DNA from: Sulfurovum sp. UBA5198 | Lineage (GTDB): Bacteria; Campylobacterota; Campylobacteria; Campylobacterales; Sulfurovaceae | Reading direction: 5' to 3' | DNA length: 64,000 nucleotides | Assembly: GCA_002412865.1 (NCBI GenBank) | Contig: DHVW01000012.1 | Coordinates: forward strand, 97,560 to 161,559 | Part shown: one piece after another, positions 7,752-16,898 of the stretch | Layout of the letters: every line of letters starts with the position of its first letter | How positions within the stretch are numbered: position 1 is the first letter of the stretch | Notes under the pieces: model-generated | What the model saw: the letters and a program-made list of their open reading frames with translations, nothing else | The model's database searches: none | What the model was told of the DNA's origin: nothing | Translations under genes and position numbers: made by a program

Positions 7752-9448
7752 TAAATGAAGCATTTAAAAAATTTCTAATTTCCAAAGGATATGATGAGCT
7801 TAGAATAGCTACAGAGATATTTGGAGACTTTACTGGTGCAGGGGCGAGAGAAGCAGAGGAAGCATTTGCAAATAGCTTTACAAAGTATCTAGCCACTGGT
7901 AATGCACCAACAGAAATACTAAAAAATGTATTTGACAAATTCAAATCATGGATAAAACAAGTATGGGATAGAGAATATCTACCAAACGCTGATAAAGATT
8001 TTAAGCTCACGGACGAGCAAATAGATTTCTTTAATGCAATTATGGGCAACAAAGAGAGTGCTATGAAGCTATGGGGCAACATAGGAGATGAGATACCCAC
8101 TACAAAGCTAGTTGACGAGAATGGTGCTGATGTACTATTTCAAGCTAAACAGTTAGAAAAAAAATACTTTTTTAAAGATGGCAGGGTTAATATTAATGCC
8201 TTACAAAAAGAAGCCGTACCATTTAGAAAGCTTGATTATACTATAGAAAATTTTAAAGATGAATTCCCAAGCAATAAGGCTCAAACTCCATTTGGCGAAG
8301 TATACATTCAAAATAGACAATTTGATAAATTAAATGAAAAAGGTAGAGAAAGATTTTTTGGTCTTATTAAACCAACACTCGAAAAGCCTACATTTGTTGT
8401 TGAGTTTGAAGATACAACAGTTTTCTTTAAATCTTTTAGAGATGAAAAGGGAATTGTAAAATTTGCCTCTATAACTAAAGATAAAAATGGAATTGTAGAT
8501 AGTGTTTCAAACTATGACTTGACAAATAGAAAATTTGAGCTGATTGTAAAACAAGGTAAAATTGTAGAATTACCAACAGCATCTATGGCTAACCAGCCCG
8601 CGAATCCCTCTGTTGGTACTAAAATCATACCACAAAAAACTGATGATGTCAATACCTTATCAAAAGAGCAAAGAGACGCAAATCTAGTCGAGTGGCACAA
8701 AGATAGCCACCCACTTACAAAAAACGAAGATGGTATACCAAAGGTATTTTATCATGGAACAAACCCAAATATACTTTTTCAAGCTAAAGCATTAGAAGAT
8801 GATTTTATATTAAACGGCAAAGTAAATACACAAGCCCTTGCTAAGTATGCAGTTGATTTACCTATACCACTTCATAGTGTAGATGATTTAGTCTCAAAAC
8901 TAGAAATTAAAGATGGTAAAAACTATATATCTACCCCTATTGGAGATATAGATATAAAAGGAGATATTACTTTTAATCATCTACTAGATAATACTCACGG
9001 ACAAAATAGGCTAGCATATAGTGGAGGATTTGTTGATACATTTAAAGACCCATTATTTATAGTTAAGTCTACTTATAGAGATGAGCCTGTATCTGTATTT
9101 TACAAACCATTCAAGGATGTTAGTGATGATATAAATCTAAAATATCTAAAAGATAAAAGTGGCTCTATACACTTAACAGGATATGCAATTGACAATAGTG
9201 GAAATTTGGTTAATACTACATTTTTTGATATAGGGCTTAAAAAGTTAAATGATTTGATTAAGGTTGATGATAAGAGTTTATTATATAAGAAAGGCGTATC
9301 TTCTGCTACCGCCAATGCTAATGCAGACGGTGCTATACACTCTTTCTTAAAAGAAACTATACCACAAAAAACAGATGATGTCAATGAGTTATTTCAAAAA
9401 CAATCTGATGAACTAACAAAACTTGACAGAAAGATAGAAGTACTATAA
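7751..9448 (+). pseudogene. 5'-truncated remnant of a large polyvalent (phage/ICE) protein with two PBECR-like modules
   Basis: The frame is open from about 7730 to the stop at 9448, but the first possible start codon is an ATG at 8042 with no ribosome-binding site, and coherent protein-like sequence extends upstream of it without ATG, GTG or TTG. The upstream part (EEAFANSFTKYLATG, then NVFDKFKSWIKQVW) resembles the segment after the metallopeptidase domain in large polyvalent proteins. Two similar modules follow, at about residues 30-190 and 240-415 counted from the ATG at 8042. Each has LFQAK-x-LE, then G-x-VN-x2-AL and a nuclease-like beta domain of the PBECR type (phage Barnase-EndoU-ColicinE5-RelE-like). 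Between them DGIPKVFYHGTN resembles the first strand of an ADP-ribosyltransferase domain with the rest missing. The 3' end overlaps murI by six bases. Domain names rest on pattern memory. Confidence 0.6.
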
Positions 9449-10225
9449 AACTATATTTTCAGTCGATATATTTACACCAATTATCTTTTCTATCATTTTA
9501 TCATTTATTTTTCCTGTAGTAAATATTTTCAAATTATTTACACCATTAGAAATTATATTTTGATCCTTCAAAAGTTTTACAAGCCTTTTAGATATAGGCT
9601 CACTGGTCTCTACAAGGACAATATTTTCACCCATAATTTTTCTAATACTATCACTAATAAGAGGATAATGTGTACAACCAAGAACAATAGTATCTACACC
9701 ACTATCTCTCATTGGATTAAGCCATACATGCAGCATTTCCATGGTTTTTTGACTATTAAGCTCACCTAATTCTATCTGCTCCACAAGTCCATGGCAAGCT
9801 TGTTCATGGATATGAGCTTTAAATTCACTTGATAGCTCATCTCTAAGAGTTTTATACTTCTCTCCATTTAGTGTTGCTGGGGTTGCTAGTACACCTACTT
9901 CTTTGGTGTGGCTATGAGAGATTGCTGGTCTTAATCCAGGTTCTGTACCTACTATAATTAAATTTGGGTATTTTTCTCGAAGCTCACTTATGGCTGCACT
10001 CGTAGCAGTATTACAAGCCACCACTAGTGCATCAATATGATAATTTGATATAAGGTAATCTGTTATGGATATAGAAAAGTTTAAAATTTGTTCTTTAGTT
10101 TTTTCACCATAGGGAGCATTTTTGGTATCAGCAACATAATATATATTTGCTCCACTCAAGTGGTTAAGCATTGTTTTCACAACAGTTAATCCACCAAGCC
10201 CTGAGTCAAAGACACCAATGTTCAT
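9443..10225 (-). CDS. murI: Glutamate racemase
   Basis: Interconverts L- and D-glutamate for peptidoglycan synthesis. The two catalytic cysteines are in VVACNTATS and LGCTHYPL. The substrate-binding FDSGLGGLTV at the N-terminus and APYGEKT are also present. The product is 260 residues, the usual size. It lies six bases downstream of rho on the same strand and its 3' end overlaps the converging polyvalent-protein remnant. Confidence 0.95.
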   Translation of the reverse strand: MNIGVFDSGLGGLTVVKTMLNHLSGANIYYVADTKNAPYGEKTKEQILNFSISITDYLISNYHIDALVVACNTATSAAISELREKYPNLIIVGTEPGLRPAISHSHTKEVGVLATPATLNGEKYKTLRDELSSEFKAHIHEQACHGLVEQIELGELNSQKTMEMLHVWLNPMRDSGVDTIVLGCTHYPLISDSIRKIMGENIVLVETSEPISKRLVKLLKDQNIISNGVNNLKIFTTGKINDKMIEKIIGVNISTENIVL

Positions 10226-10231
10226 TAGGTT

Positions 10232-11560
10232 CTAAGCACCTTCATTCATGGCTGCCAAAAACTCTTCATTGCTTTTAGTTTTTAGCATTTTTGAGAATAA
10301 GAATTTAAGTCCTTCTACATCTTCCATATTTTGCATTGCATTTCTAATAGCCCACACCTTTTGTAACCTTTCAGGTGTGACCAAAAGCTCCTCTTTTCTA
10401 GTTCCTGATTTAACCACATCAATGGCTGGATATATTCGTCTATCAGCTACATTTCTATTTAATATAACTTCTGAATTTCCAGTACCTTTGAATTCTTCAA
10501 ATATTACCTCATCCATTCTACTACCAGTTTCGATTAACGCTGTTGCAATAATAGTCAAGCTTCCGCCCTCTTCTATATTTCTAGCTGCCCCGAAAAATCT
10601 CTTTGGTTTATGTAAGGCATTAGCGTCCACACCACCACTAAGCACTTTACCGCTACTTGGTGTTACTGTATTATAAGCTCTTGCTAGACGAGTGATACTA
10701 TCAAGCAGAATAATTACATCTTTACCAAGCTCTACTCTTCTTTTTGCTTTTTCTAATACCATCTCTGCTGTTCTAACATGATTTTGAGCTGGAAGGTCAA
10801 ATGTAGAGCTATATACTTCGCCTTTTACTGAGCGTTGCATATCAGTTACTTCTTCTGGTCTCTCATCTACTAGCAATACCATTAGTGAAGCTTCAGGATT
10901 ATTATATGTAATCCCATGGGCAAGTTCTTTTAATAATTCTGTTTTACCTGTTCGTGGAGGAGCTACTATCAATGCTCTTTGACCTTTACCGATTGGAGTA
11001 AATAGATCAAGCACTCTACCAGTTAGTTTCATTGGATTATATTCGAGTTTTAATTGCTCACTTGCGTAAAGTGGAGTTAAGTTGTCAAATAGTGGTCTCT
11101 GTTTTGATATCTCTGGAGAGAGATAGTTGATAGCTTCAATTTTAAGAAGTGCATAATATTTTTCTTGATCTTTAGGTGAACGAACTTGTCCTGTTACTAT
11201 ATCACCACTTCTTAGTGAGAAAAGTTTGATTTGAGTAATGCTTACATATGTATCATTGCTTGAGTTTGCAAAGTTGTTATCAATTGAACGCAAAAATCCA
11301 TAACCATCATTCATCATCTCTAAAACACCAGTGAATAATATGTAGCCACCTTGGCTTACTTGAGCTTTTAGTATCTCAAACATCAAATCACGACGAGGAA
11401 GCTCATTTGGATTTTCTACCTTCATTTCATTGGCTATATCAAGAAGTTCATGTAATGATTTTTGCTGTAGGTCTTCTATCTTGTAACCAGTTACTGGAAC
11501 ATGAGTTCTGCTGTTTTTTTTATTTGCACTGTTTGGATTTGATTTTTTTTGTTCGCTCAT
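10232..11560 (-). CDS. rho: Transcription termination factor Rho
   Basis: Hexameric RNA helicase that ends transcription. The OSB-fold RNA-binding domain includes GYGFLRS, the P-loop is APPRTGKTELLKE, and the Q- and R-loop region follows (VDERPEEVTDM, SGGVDANALHKPKRFFGAARN). I start at the ATG at 11560, which has an AAGAGGA site six bases upstream; an in-frame ATG ten codons earlier lacks one. The N-terminal 35 residues are Lys/Ser/Asn-rich. Rho is 442 residues, typical for the phylum. murI follows six bases after its stop. Confidence 0.96.
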   Translation of the reverse strand: MSEQKKSNPNSANKKNSRTHVPVTGYKIEDLQQKSLHELLDIANEMKVENPNELPRRDLMFEILKAQVSQGGYILFTGVLEMMNDGYGFLRSIDNNFANSSNDTYVSITQIKLFSLRSGDIVTGQVRSPKDQEKYYALLKIEAINYLSPEISKQRPLFDNLTPLYASEQLKLEYNPMKLTGRVLDLFTPIGKGQRALIVAPPRTGKTELLKELAHGITYNNPEASLMVLLVDERPEEVTDMQRSVKGEVYSSTFDLPAQNHVRTAEMVLEKAKRRVELGKDVIILLDSITRLARAYNTVTPSSGKVLSGGVDANALHKPKRFFGAARNIEEGGSLTIIATALIETGSRMDEVIFEEFKGTGNSEVILNRNVADRRIYPAIDVVKSGTRKEELLVTPERLQKVWAIRNAMQNMEDVEGLKFLFSKMLKTKSNEEFLAAMNEGA

Positions 11561-11624
11561 TAGTCCTCTTATTTTTGCTTGAATTTGCATTGTGATGAAG
11601 TTAAACAGGTAAATGATACCATGT

Positions 11625-11666
11625 AGTTTGACAATTATACTACTTTGACTCTTAAAAAGTCAAACT
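11625..11666. promoter_or_regulatory. rho promoter with overlapping inverted TTTGAC half-sites
   Basis: Minus-strand -10 TATAAT lies at 11634-11639, about 75 bases before the rho ATG. Around it are AGTTTGAC (11625-11632), TTTGACT (11644-11650) and its inverse AGTCAAA (11658-11664). The last two form a 7-bp stem with a 7-base loop, and the first pairs with 11659-11666. This is the rho/ccoI divergent region, so the site could be an operator or simply a hairpin. Confidence 0.35.
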
Positions 11667-11716
11667 CAAATCGAAATTTAGATAAAATTTCCAATAATTC
11701 TCTATTAGGACATATC

Positions 11717-14146
11717 ATGGCAAATGTAAAATGCACACACTGCGGGCTAATTTTTGACGAGAGTGCTATGATAATAGAAGAAGAGAATGGTAAAAAAATC
11801 TTTTTCTGTTGTCATGGTTGTGAGGGGGTTTATCATCTACTAAATAGCGAGGGGCTTGATAGCTTTTACGCAAAACTGGGCAATACAACGCTAACACCAC
11901 CAAAAAATAGTCTTCAAGACGACCTAGAGCGATTTGATATGGAAGGTTTTGAGAAAAAATATATCAAAATAAAAGAAAATGGCACAAAAGAGACAAATCT
12001 CATTATATCTGGCATTCATTGCTCGGCTTGTGTTTGGCTAAATGAAAAAGTGCTACACAAAACGGATGGGATTATTGAAGCTACCATAAACTACACAAAC
12101 AACAAAGCAAAAATCATCTGGGATGGCGATATTTTAAAACTTTCCCGAATCATACAAATCATTCGCTCTATTGGATATGATGCCTTTCCATATGACCCTG
12201 CAATTCAAGAAGAACAAGCCACCAAACAAAGAAGAGACTACTATTCTAGGATTTTAGTAGCAGTATTTGGGATGATGAATATTATGTGGATTGCCATTGC
12301 TCAATACGCTGGATATTTCACGGGGATTGAGCAAAAATTCAAAGACATACTTAATATTGCAGAATTTATCCTGGCTACTCCTGTTCTATTTTATAGTGGT
12401 TGGATATTTTTTCGTGGTGCATATTATGGATACCGAAATCATGTTGTTAATATGGATACGCTTGTTGCAGTTGGGGCTTTGAGTGCATATATATACTCTA
12501 TCTATGTGGTATTTAGTGGTTATGGAGAGGTTTATTTTGATTCAGTTGTAATGATTATTACATTTGTACTAGTTGGTAAATATCTAGAAGTTCTTAGTAA
12601 AAAACAAGCTGTTGATACTCTTGATTCCATCACTAGTAGTATTCCAACTGAAGTTCTCAAAATTACGAAAAGCAAAAAAGAGCTTGTAGCTGTTGAAAAT
12701 ATCAAAGCTGGGGATATGTTAGAGCTTAAAGCTGGTGAGAAAATAGTATGTGATGGTCTGCTTACTATTGGGTCTGGTATGTTTGATGAAAGTTCTTTAA
12801 CAGGTGAAAGCATTCCTGTATACAAAGAAGTTGGTGACACACTTTTGAGTGGCTCTATATGTATAGATACAGTTGTGCAGTATAGAGTAACCAAAGAGGC
12901 ATCAGACTCCATGCTACACTCTATTATATCTCTATTAGAAGAAGCTGTAACCAAAAAGCCTCGCATTGAACAATTAGCAAATAGCATTTCTGGTTATTTC
13001 TCAACCATAATACTACTAATTGCAATTTCTACATTTATAGGCTGGTATCTTTATGATGGTGATTTTGAAAAAGCACTTATTATCTCTATCTCTGTAATAG
13101 TCATTGCCTGTCCATGTGCCTTGGGACTTGCCACTCCAATGTCAACGCTTGTAGGTATTAGTGTAGCGGCAAAAAGAGGTATTTTATTTAAAGAGGCTTC
13201 ATTTTTAGAGACAATGGCAAAGGCTACCACTCTAGCTATTGACAAAACAGGCACACTAACACATGGTAATTTGCGTGTAGTAAATGAAAAATATTACAAT
13301 AATAATACAGCAAATATCTCACTAATTTACGCTCTAGTGTCAAGCTCAAATCATCCAATAAGCAAAGCAATAAAAGATTATATTTTAGGTAGTGGAAGTA
13401 AGATTAATGATTTGCAAATTAGTGAGCAAAAAACTATTCAGGGAAAAGGCATAGAGGGTAGGTATAAAGATAGCCTAATTTTTGGTGGCAATGAAATATT
13501 CATGAAAGAACATGGGGTAGAGATAATAGACACCAGTACATATTCTATATTTTATGTTGCAATTGATGATAAGCTAATAGCAAGGTTTGATCTAAAAGAT
13601 AGAATAAAACCAGAATCAAAAAGGACCATGGAGTTAATGACGGATGATGGAATTAACTGTATTATGCTTACAGGCGACAATGAAATAAGTGCGTCAAATG
13701 TAGCGACAGAGGCTGGAATAAAAGATATAAAATTCAACCTACTACCTACGGATAAAGCTGAGGCTATTGATAACATGCACAAAAATGGTGATATAGTAAT
13801 TATGGCAGGGGATGGTATCAATGACTCAATCGCTTTAGCAAAAGCAGATATTGCAATATCCATGGGAAGTGGTGCTGATGTAGCTATTAGTGTTAGTGAT
13901 GTAGTGATACTGGACGATGATATATCAAAAGTTGAAGAAGCATACCGCATATCAAAACGAACTTACAGAGCTATCAGGGAAAATCTTGGCTTTTCTATTG
14001 TTTACAATATAATAGCTGTTCCAATAGCTGTAATGGGATTTGTATATCCGTTAGTCTCCGCACTCTCTATGAGTCTAAGTTCACTAATAGTAGTGGGAAA
14101 TGCAATGCGAATAAATGGAATAAAATTTGATAAGGATAAAAAATGA
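11717..14146 (+). CDS. ccoI: Copper-translocating P1B-type ATPase for cbb3 oxidase assembly
   Basis: An inner-membrane copper ATPase that in this family supplies copper for cytochrome cbb3 oxidase. The N-terminus has a cysteine-rich metal-binding domain (CTHCG and CCHGC), followed by an HMA domain with GIHCSACVW. The transmembrane metal site is CPC at residues 465-467, the phosphorylated aspartate is D509 in DKTGT, and SSNHPIS and GDGINDS complete the ATPase core. I start at the ATG at 11717, preceded by AGGA, which gives 809 residues. Its TGA overlaps the ATG of ccoS, which identifies it as CcoI/FixI rather than a detoxifying CopA. The ccoNOPQ genes are not in this window. Confidence 0.9.
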   Translation: MANVKCTHCGLIFDESAMIIEEENGKKIFFCCHGCEGVYHLLNSEGLDSFYAKLGNTTLTPPKNSLQDDLERFDMEGFEKKYIKIKENGTKETNLIISGIHCSACVWLNEKVLHKTDGIIEATINYTNNKAKIIWDGDILKLSRIIQIIRSIGYDAFPYDPAIQEEQATKQRRDYYSRILVAVFGMMNIMWIAIAQYAGYFTGIEQKFKDILNIAEFILATPVLFYSGWIFFRGAYYGYRNHVVNMDTLVAVGALSAYIYSIYVVFSGYGEVYFDSVVMIITFVLVGKYLEVLSKKQAVDTLDSITSSIPTEVLKITKSKKELVAVENIKAGDMLELKAGEKIVCDGLLTIGSGMFDESSLTGESIPVYKEVGDTLLSGSICIDTVVQYRVTKEASDSMLHSIISLLEEAVTKKPRIEQLANSISGYFSTIILLIAISTFIGWYLYDGDFEKALIISISVIVIACPCALGLATPMSTLVGISVAAKRGILFKEASFLETMAKATTLAIDKTGTLTHGNLRVVNEKYYNNNTANISLIYALVSSSNHPISKAIKDYILGSGSKINDLQISEQKTIQGKGIEGRYKDSLIFGGNEIFMKEHGVEIIDTSTYSIFYVAIDDKLIARFDLKDRIKPESKRTMELMTDDGINCIMLTGDNEISASNVATEAGIKDIKFNLLPTDKAEAIDNMHKNGDIVIMAGDGINDSIALAKADIAISMGSGADVAISVSDVVILDDDISKVEEAYRISKRTYRAIRENLGFSIVYNIIAVPIAVMGFVYPLVSALSMSLSSLIVVGNAMRINGIKFDKDKK

Positions 14147-14370
14147 GTAGTAATATAATGATTTTAATGCTTAGTGTATCCACTTTTTTGGGAGCATTAG
14201 GACTTCTAGGGTTACTTTGGGGGCTAAGAAGCGGACAGTTTGATGACCAATCAAAGTTTATAGATGCTGCAAGGTATGACAATGATGAAGATTTTAAAGA
14301 TGCAGTAGCAATGGATGAAAAACAGAAAAAACAGAGAGAAAAAGAGAAAAATTATAGGCCAGTAGACTAA
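14143..14370 (+). CDS. ccoS: cbb3-type cytochrome oxidase assembly protein CcoS
   Basis: A 75-residue single-span membrane protein. A hydrophobic N-terminal helix (about 5-25) ends in GLLWGLRSGQFDD, the CcoS signature, followed by an acidic then lysine-rich cytoplasmic tail (DEKQKKQREKEK). CcoS is needed for cofactor insertion into cbb3 oxidase. Its ATG overlaps the ccoI stop (ATGA), so translation is coupled. It ends the two-gene unit. Confidence 0.92.
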   Translation: MSSNIMILMLSVSTFLGALGLLGLLWGLRSGQFDDQSKFIDAARYDNDEDFKDAVAMDEKQKKQREKEKNYRPVD

Positions 14371-14471
14371 AACTTGCAAGCAAAACAACTCATTGCATTG
14401 TTACAGTGTTACAAATATATAAAATAAAAAAATATTATGCTAATTAAAGAAATTTTTTAAATAACTTTTGC

Positions 14472-14477
14472 TATATT
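14472..14477 (+). promoter_or_regulatory. Putative -10 box for the ferredoxin gene
   Basis: TTTTGCTATATTATG gives an extended -10 (TATATT) about 30 bases before the ferredoxin ATG, after an AT-rich gap of 137 bases that otherwise holds nothing recognisable. Confidence 0.5.
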
Positions 14478-14507
14478 ATGTTTGAACTAAAAATAAAAGG
14501 ATATAAA

Positions 14508-14780
14508 ATGGCTGTAATAATTACTGATACATGCATTAACTGTGCTGCTTGTATTGACGAATGTCCGGTAGAAGCAATCGTAGACGAGGATGAGAATCCA
14601 ACTGGTGAAGAGATTTACTATGTATATGCTGACAAATGTGTTGAGTGTGTAACTTATCACGATGTTCCTGCATGTGCAGAAGCTTGTCCAACTGAGGGAT
14701 GTATCGTATGGGGTGACCCAACTGAGGGTATGCCACATAGTGAAACAAGACAATCAAACGGTACACCAGTTATCGACTAA
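14508..14780 (+). CDS. 2[4Fe-4S] ferredoxin (Alvin type)
   Basis: A 90-residue soluble electron carrier. The first cluster ligands are C9, C12, C15 and C19 in a CxxCxxCxxxC motif; the second set is C44, C47, C56 and C60, with the eight-residue insertion between the second and third cysteines that marks the Allochromatium vinosum type. The start is the ATG at 14508 with AAGGAT upstream; an in-frame ATG ten codons earlier lies at the presumed transcription start. It precedes ndk as in C. jejuni (Cj0333c-Cj0332c). Likely partners are oxidoreductases elsewhere in the genome. Confidence 0.9.
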   Translation: MAVIITDTCINCAACIDECPVEAIVDEDENPTGEEIYYVYADKCVECVTYHDVPACAEACPTEGCIVWGDPTEGMPHSETRQSNGTPVID

Positions 14781-14788
14781 CTTCCAAA

Positions 14789-14812
14789 TTGTCAAGAGTA
14801 ACATCTTGGCAA
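14789..14812 (+). terminator. Hairpin after the ferredoxin gene, possible terminator
   Basis: TTGTCAAGA (14789-14797) and TCTTGGCAA (14804-14812) form a 9-bp stem with one G-U pair and a six-base loop, eight bases after the stop codon. There is no U-run after it, so intrinsic termination is uncertain. Confidence 0.35.
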
Positions 14813-14856
14813 CATACTAAAGCAACATCTTAATCATCATCTTATCATCTTTAGGG

Positions 14857-14862
14857 TATAAT
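14857..14862 (+). promoter_or_regulatory. Putative -10 box for the ndk-ymdB operon
   Basis: TTTAGGGTATAATGC gives a consensus TATAAT 65 bases before the ndk ATG. It is the best promoter candidate for the ndk-DUF177-rpmF-plsX-fabH-ymdB run. Confidence 0.55.
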
Positions 14863-14926
14863 GCACCCGAAAACTTCTATTGCATACTTCTATGCCAATT
14901 AAAGTAAAAATACCCAAGGAAATAAT

Positions 14927-15340
14927 ATGGAACAAACATTATCAATAATCAAACCAGATGCAGTAGCAAAAAATGTTATAGGTAAAATCCTATCTCGTTT
15001 CGAAGATGCTGGTCTTAGAATAGCAGCTACTAAAAAAATGCAACTTAGTGTAGCGGACGCAGAAGCATTTTACGCTGTACACGCTGCAAGACCTTTCTTT
15101 AGAGACCTTGTAGATTTTATGATTTCAGGTCCAGTTGTAGTAACTGTTCTTGAAGGTGAAAATGCAATGGCAATAAACAGAGATTTAATGGGTGCAACAA
15201 ATCCAAAAGAAGCAGCAGCAGGAACAATCAGAGCTGATTTTGCAGAGAGCATTGACGCTAACGCTGTTCATGGTAGTGATAGTGTTGAAAATGCACAAAT
15301 CGAAATTGATTTCTTCTTTGCTAGAAAAGATATTTGCTAA
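14927..15340 (+). CDS. ndk: Nucleoside diphosphate kinase
   Basis: Transfers the terminal phosphate from ATP to nucleoside diphosphates through a phosphohistidine. The active-site histidine is H115 in NAVHGSDS, and the N-terminal TLSIIKPDAV and the GATNPKEAAAGTIR region are conserved. The 137-residue length is normal. First gene of a syntenic run that continues with DUF177 and rpmF. Confidence 0.96.
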   Translation: MEQTLSIIKPDAVAKNVIGKILSRFEDAGLRIAATKKMQLSVADAEAFYAVHAARPFFRDLVDFMISGPVVVTVLEGENAMAINRDLMGATNPKEAAAGTIRADFAESIDANAVHGSDSVENAQIEIDFFFARKDIC

Positions 15341-15349
15341 GTTAAACTT

Positions 15350-15721
15350 ATGCAGATACATTTTGACAAAGTAGGTCACACTCCAAAGTCTCTTGAGATA
15401 AAGAGTGGTGATATTACTATGAACTTTATACTTAAAAAACTAAATCATCATAGAGTTGGTTTGGATGGCGAGTTGAATGGGACTATTAATTTAGTCTGTG
15501 ACAGATGTGGAAAAGGTATCACAGAGACCATTTCACAACCCATAGAGTTAATTTTAAGTCAAAAAGTGATAGAAGAGAAAGAAAATTTAGATATAATAGA
15601 GTTTTTAGATGGAAATATAGATTTAGACTATATTTTATCTAGTGAAATTGAAGCTATCACGTGTTCATATAATTATTGTGATGAATGTGATGGATCGGAA
15701 GATTTCGAAATAGAATTTTAA
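15350..15721 (+). CDS. DUF177 (YceD-family) protein
   Basis: A 123-residue protein located directly before rpmF, the conserved position of the YceD/DUF177 family, which in bacteria has been linked to 23S rRNA maturation. Two cysteine pairs, CDRCG near residue 50 and CDEC near residue 115, could bind a metal. The C-terminus is acidic. The family assignment rests on position plus the CDRCG core. Confidence 0.75.
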   Translation: MQIHFDKVGHTPKSLEIKSGDITMNFILKKLNHHRVGLDGELNGTINLVCDRCGKGITETISQPIELILSQKVIEEKENLDIIEFLDGNIDLDYILSSEIEAITCSYNYCDECDGSEDFEIEF

Positions 15722-15739
15722 CAAACAAAAGGATAAAAA

Positions 15740-15898
15740 ATGGCAGTACCAAAGAGACGAACGAGTAAAACAAGAGCAGCAAAAAGAAGAACACACTATA
15801 CAGTAACTCTTCCAGTGCCTGTAAAAGATAGTGATGGAACATGGAGAATGCCACATCATATGAATATGACAACTGGCGAATACAAAACTAAAGCTTAA
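15740..15898 (+). CDS. rpmF: 50S ribosomal protein L32
   Basis: A 52-residue protein beginning MAVPKRRTSKTRAAKRRTHY, the L32 signature. The ATG at 15740 has an AAAGGAT site. It lacks the two CxxC pairs of zinc-binding L32, so it is the zinc-independent form. It sits between DUF177 and plsX, as in most bacteria. Confidence 0.95.
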   Translation: MAVPKRRTSKTRAAKRRTHYTVTLPVPVKDSDGTWRMPHHMNMTTGEYKTKA

Positions 15899-15903
15899 TT
15901 CTA

Positions 15904-16893
15904 ATGATAACAATAGCTATTGACGCTATGGGTGGGGATCACGGTCCTGAGCCTATTATTGATGGTGTTGTCGAAGCATTAGAGATTAGTAAATTTACTC
16001 CTATACTTGTAGGCAACAAAGCCCAAATATTATCACATCTTCCCCCATATTATCATGACAAAATAAAAATCATAGAAGCTAACGATGTAATTACTATGAG
16101 TGACTCATCTACTGACGCTTTAAAACGCAAAGACTCTTCTATATACAAAGCAGTTGAACTTGTGCGAGATAAGGTAGCTAACGCAGTAGTATCAGCTGGA
16201 CATAGTGGAGCTACTATGACATTAGCGACTCTTCGTATAGGTAGATTGCCTCATATTAGCAAACCAGCACTTGCTACACTAATGCCAAGCACTGGAGCTA
16301 ATAAAACTCTTGTTCTTGATGTTGGTGCAGTTGTTGAGTGTAAGGCACAAAACTTATATGAATTTGCTATTATGGGTGAAATGTACGCTAAAAATGTAAT
16401 GGGATTAGCTAAGCCTAGAGTTGGATTACTAGCAAATGGCGAGGAAGAGAGCAAAGGAAATGATCTAACAAAAGAGACATTTGGCATGCTCAAAAAGTTT
16501 GATTGGTTTGTTGGTAATGTTGAAGGTAGAGATATATTTAACGGCCATGTTGATGTAGTAGTATGTGATGGATTTACTGGAAATATTCTTTTAAAAACCA
16601 GTGAAGGTGTTGCTGACGCTATATTTACAATGATGAAGCAATATATGAGAAAATCACTTCCAGCTCAGCTAGGTGCAATGCTTATGAAAAAAAGAGTATT
16701 CTCAAATCTAAAAAAACAAGTTGATCCACACGAATACGGTGGTGCTCCACTGCTTGGCATAAATGGATGTGCTATCATAGGACACGGAAATTCTAATGCA
16801 AAAGCGATAAAAAATGCTATACTCCAAGCGATAGCATATAGTAATTCAAATATAAATAGTTCCATCGAGGCACTTTTAACAGAAACAAAATAA
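15904..16893 (+). CDS. plsX: Phosphate acyltransferase PlsX
   Basis: Makes acyl-phosphate from acyl-ACP for the first step of phospholipid synthesis. Recognised by IAIDAMGGDHGPE at the N-terminus, SAGHSGA, and VVCDGFTGNILLKTSEG. The product is 329 residues. It starts five bases after rpmF and is followed by fabH five bases after its stop, the classical rpmF-plsX-fabH order. Confidence 0.95.
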   Translation: MITIAIDAMGGDHGPEPIIDGVVEALEISKFTPILVGNKAQILSHLPPYYHDKIKIIEANDVITMSDSSTDALKRKDSSIYKAVELVRDKVANAVVSAGHSGATMTLATLRIGRLPHISKPALATLMPSTGANKTLVLDVGAVVECKAQNLYEFAIMGEMYAKNVMGLAKPRVGLLANGEEESKGNDLTKETFGMLKKFDWFVGNVEGRDIFNGHVDVVVCDGFTGNILLKTSEGVADAIFTMMKQYMRKSLPAQLGAMLMKKRVFSNLKKQVDPHEYGGAPLLGINGCAIIGHGNSNAKAIKNAILQAIAYSNSNINSSIEALLTETK

Positions 16894-16898
16894 GGAAA

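Noticed and set aside
11717..14146. Copper-efflux CopA
   Set aside because: The cysteine-rich N-terminal domain and the overlap with ccoS indicate the CcoI/FixI subgroup instead.
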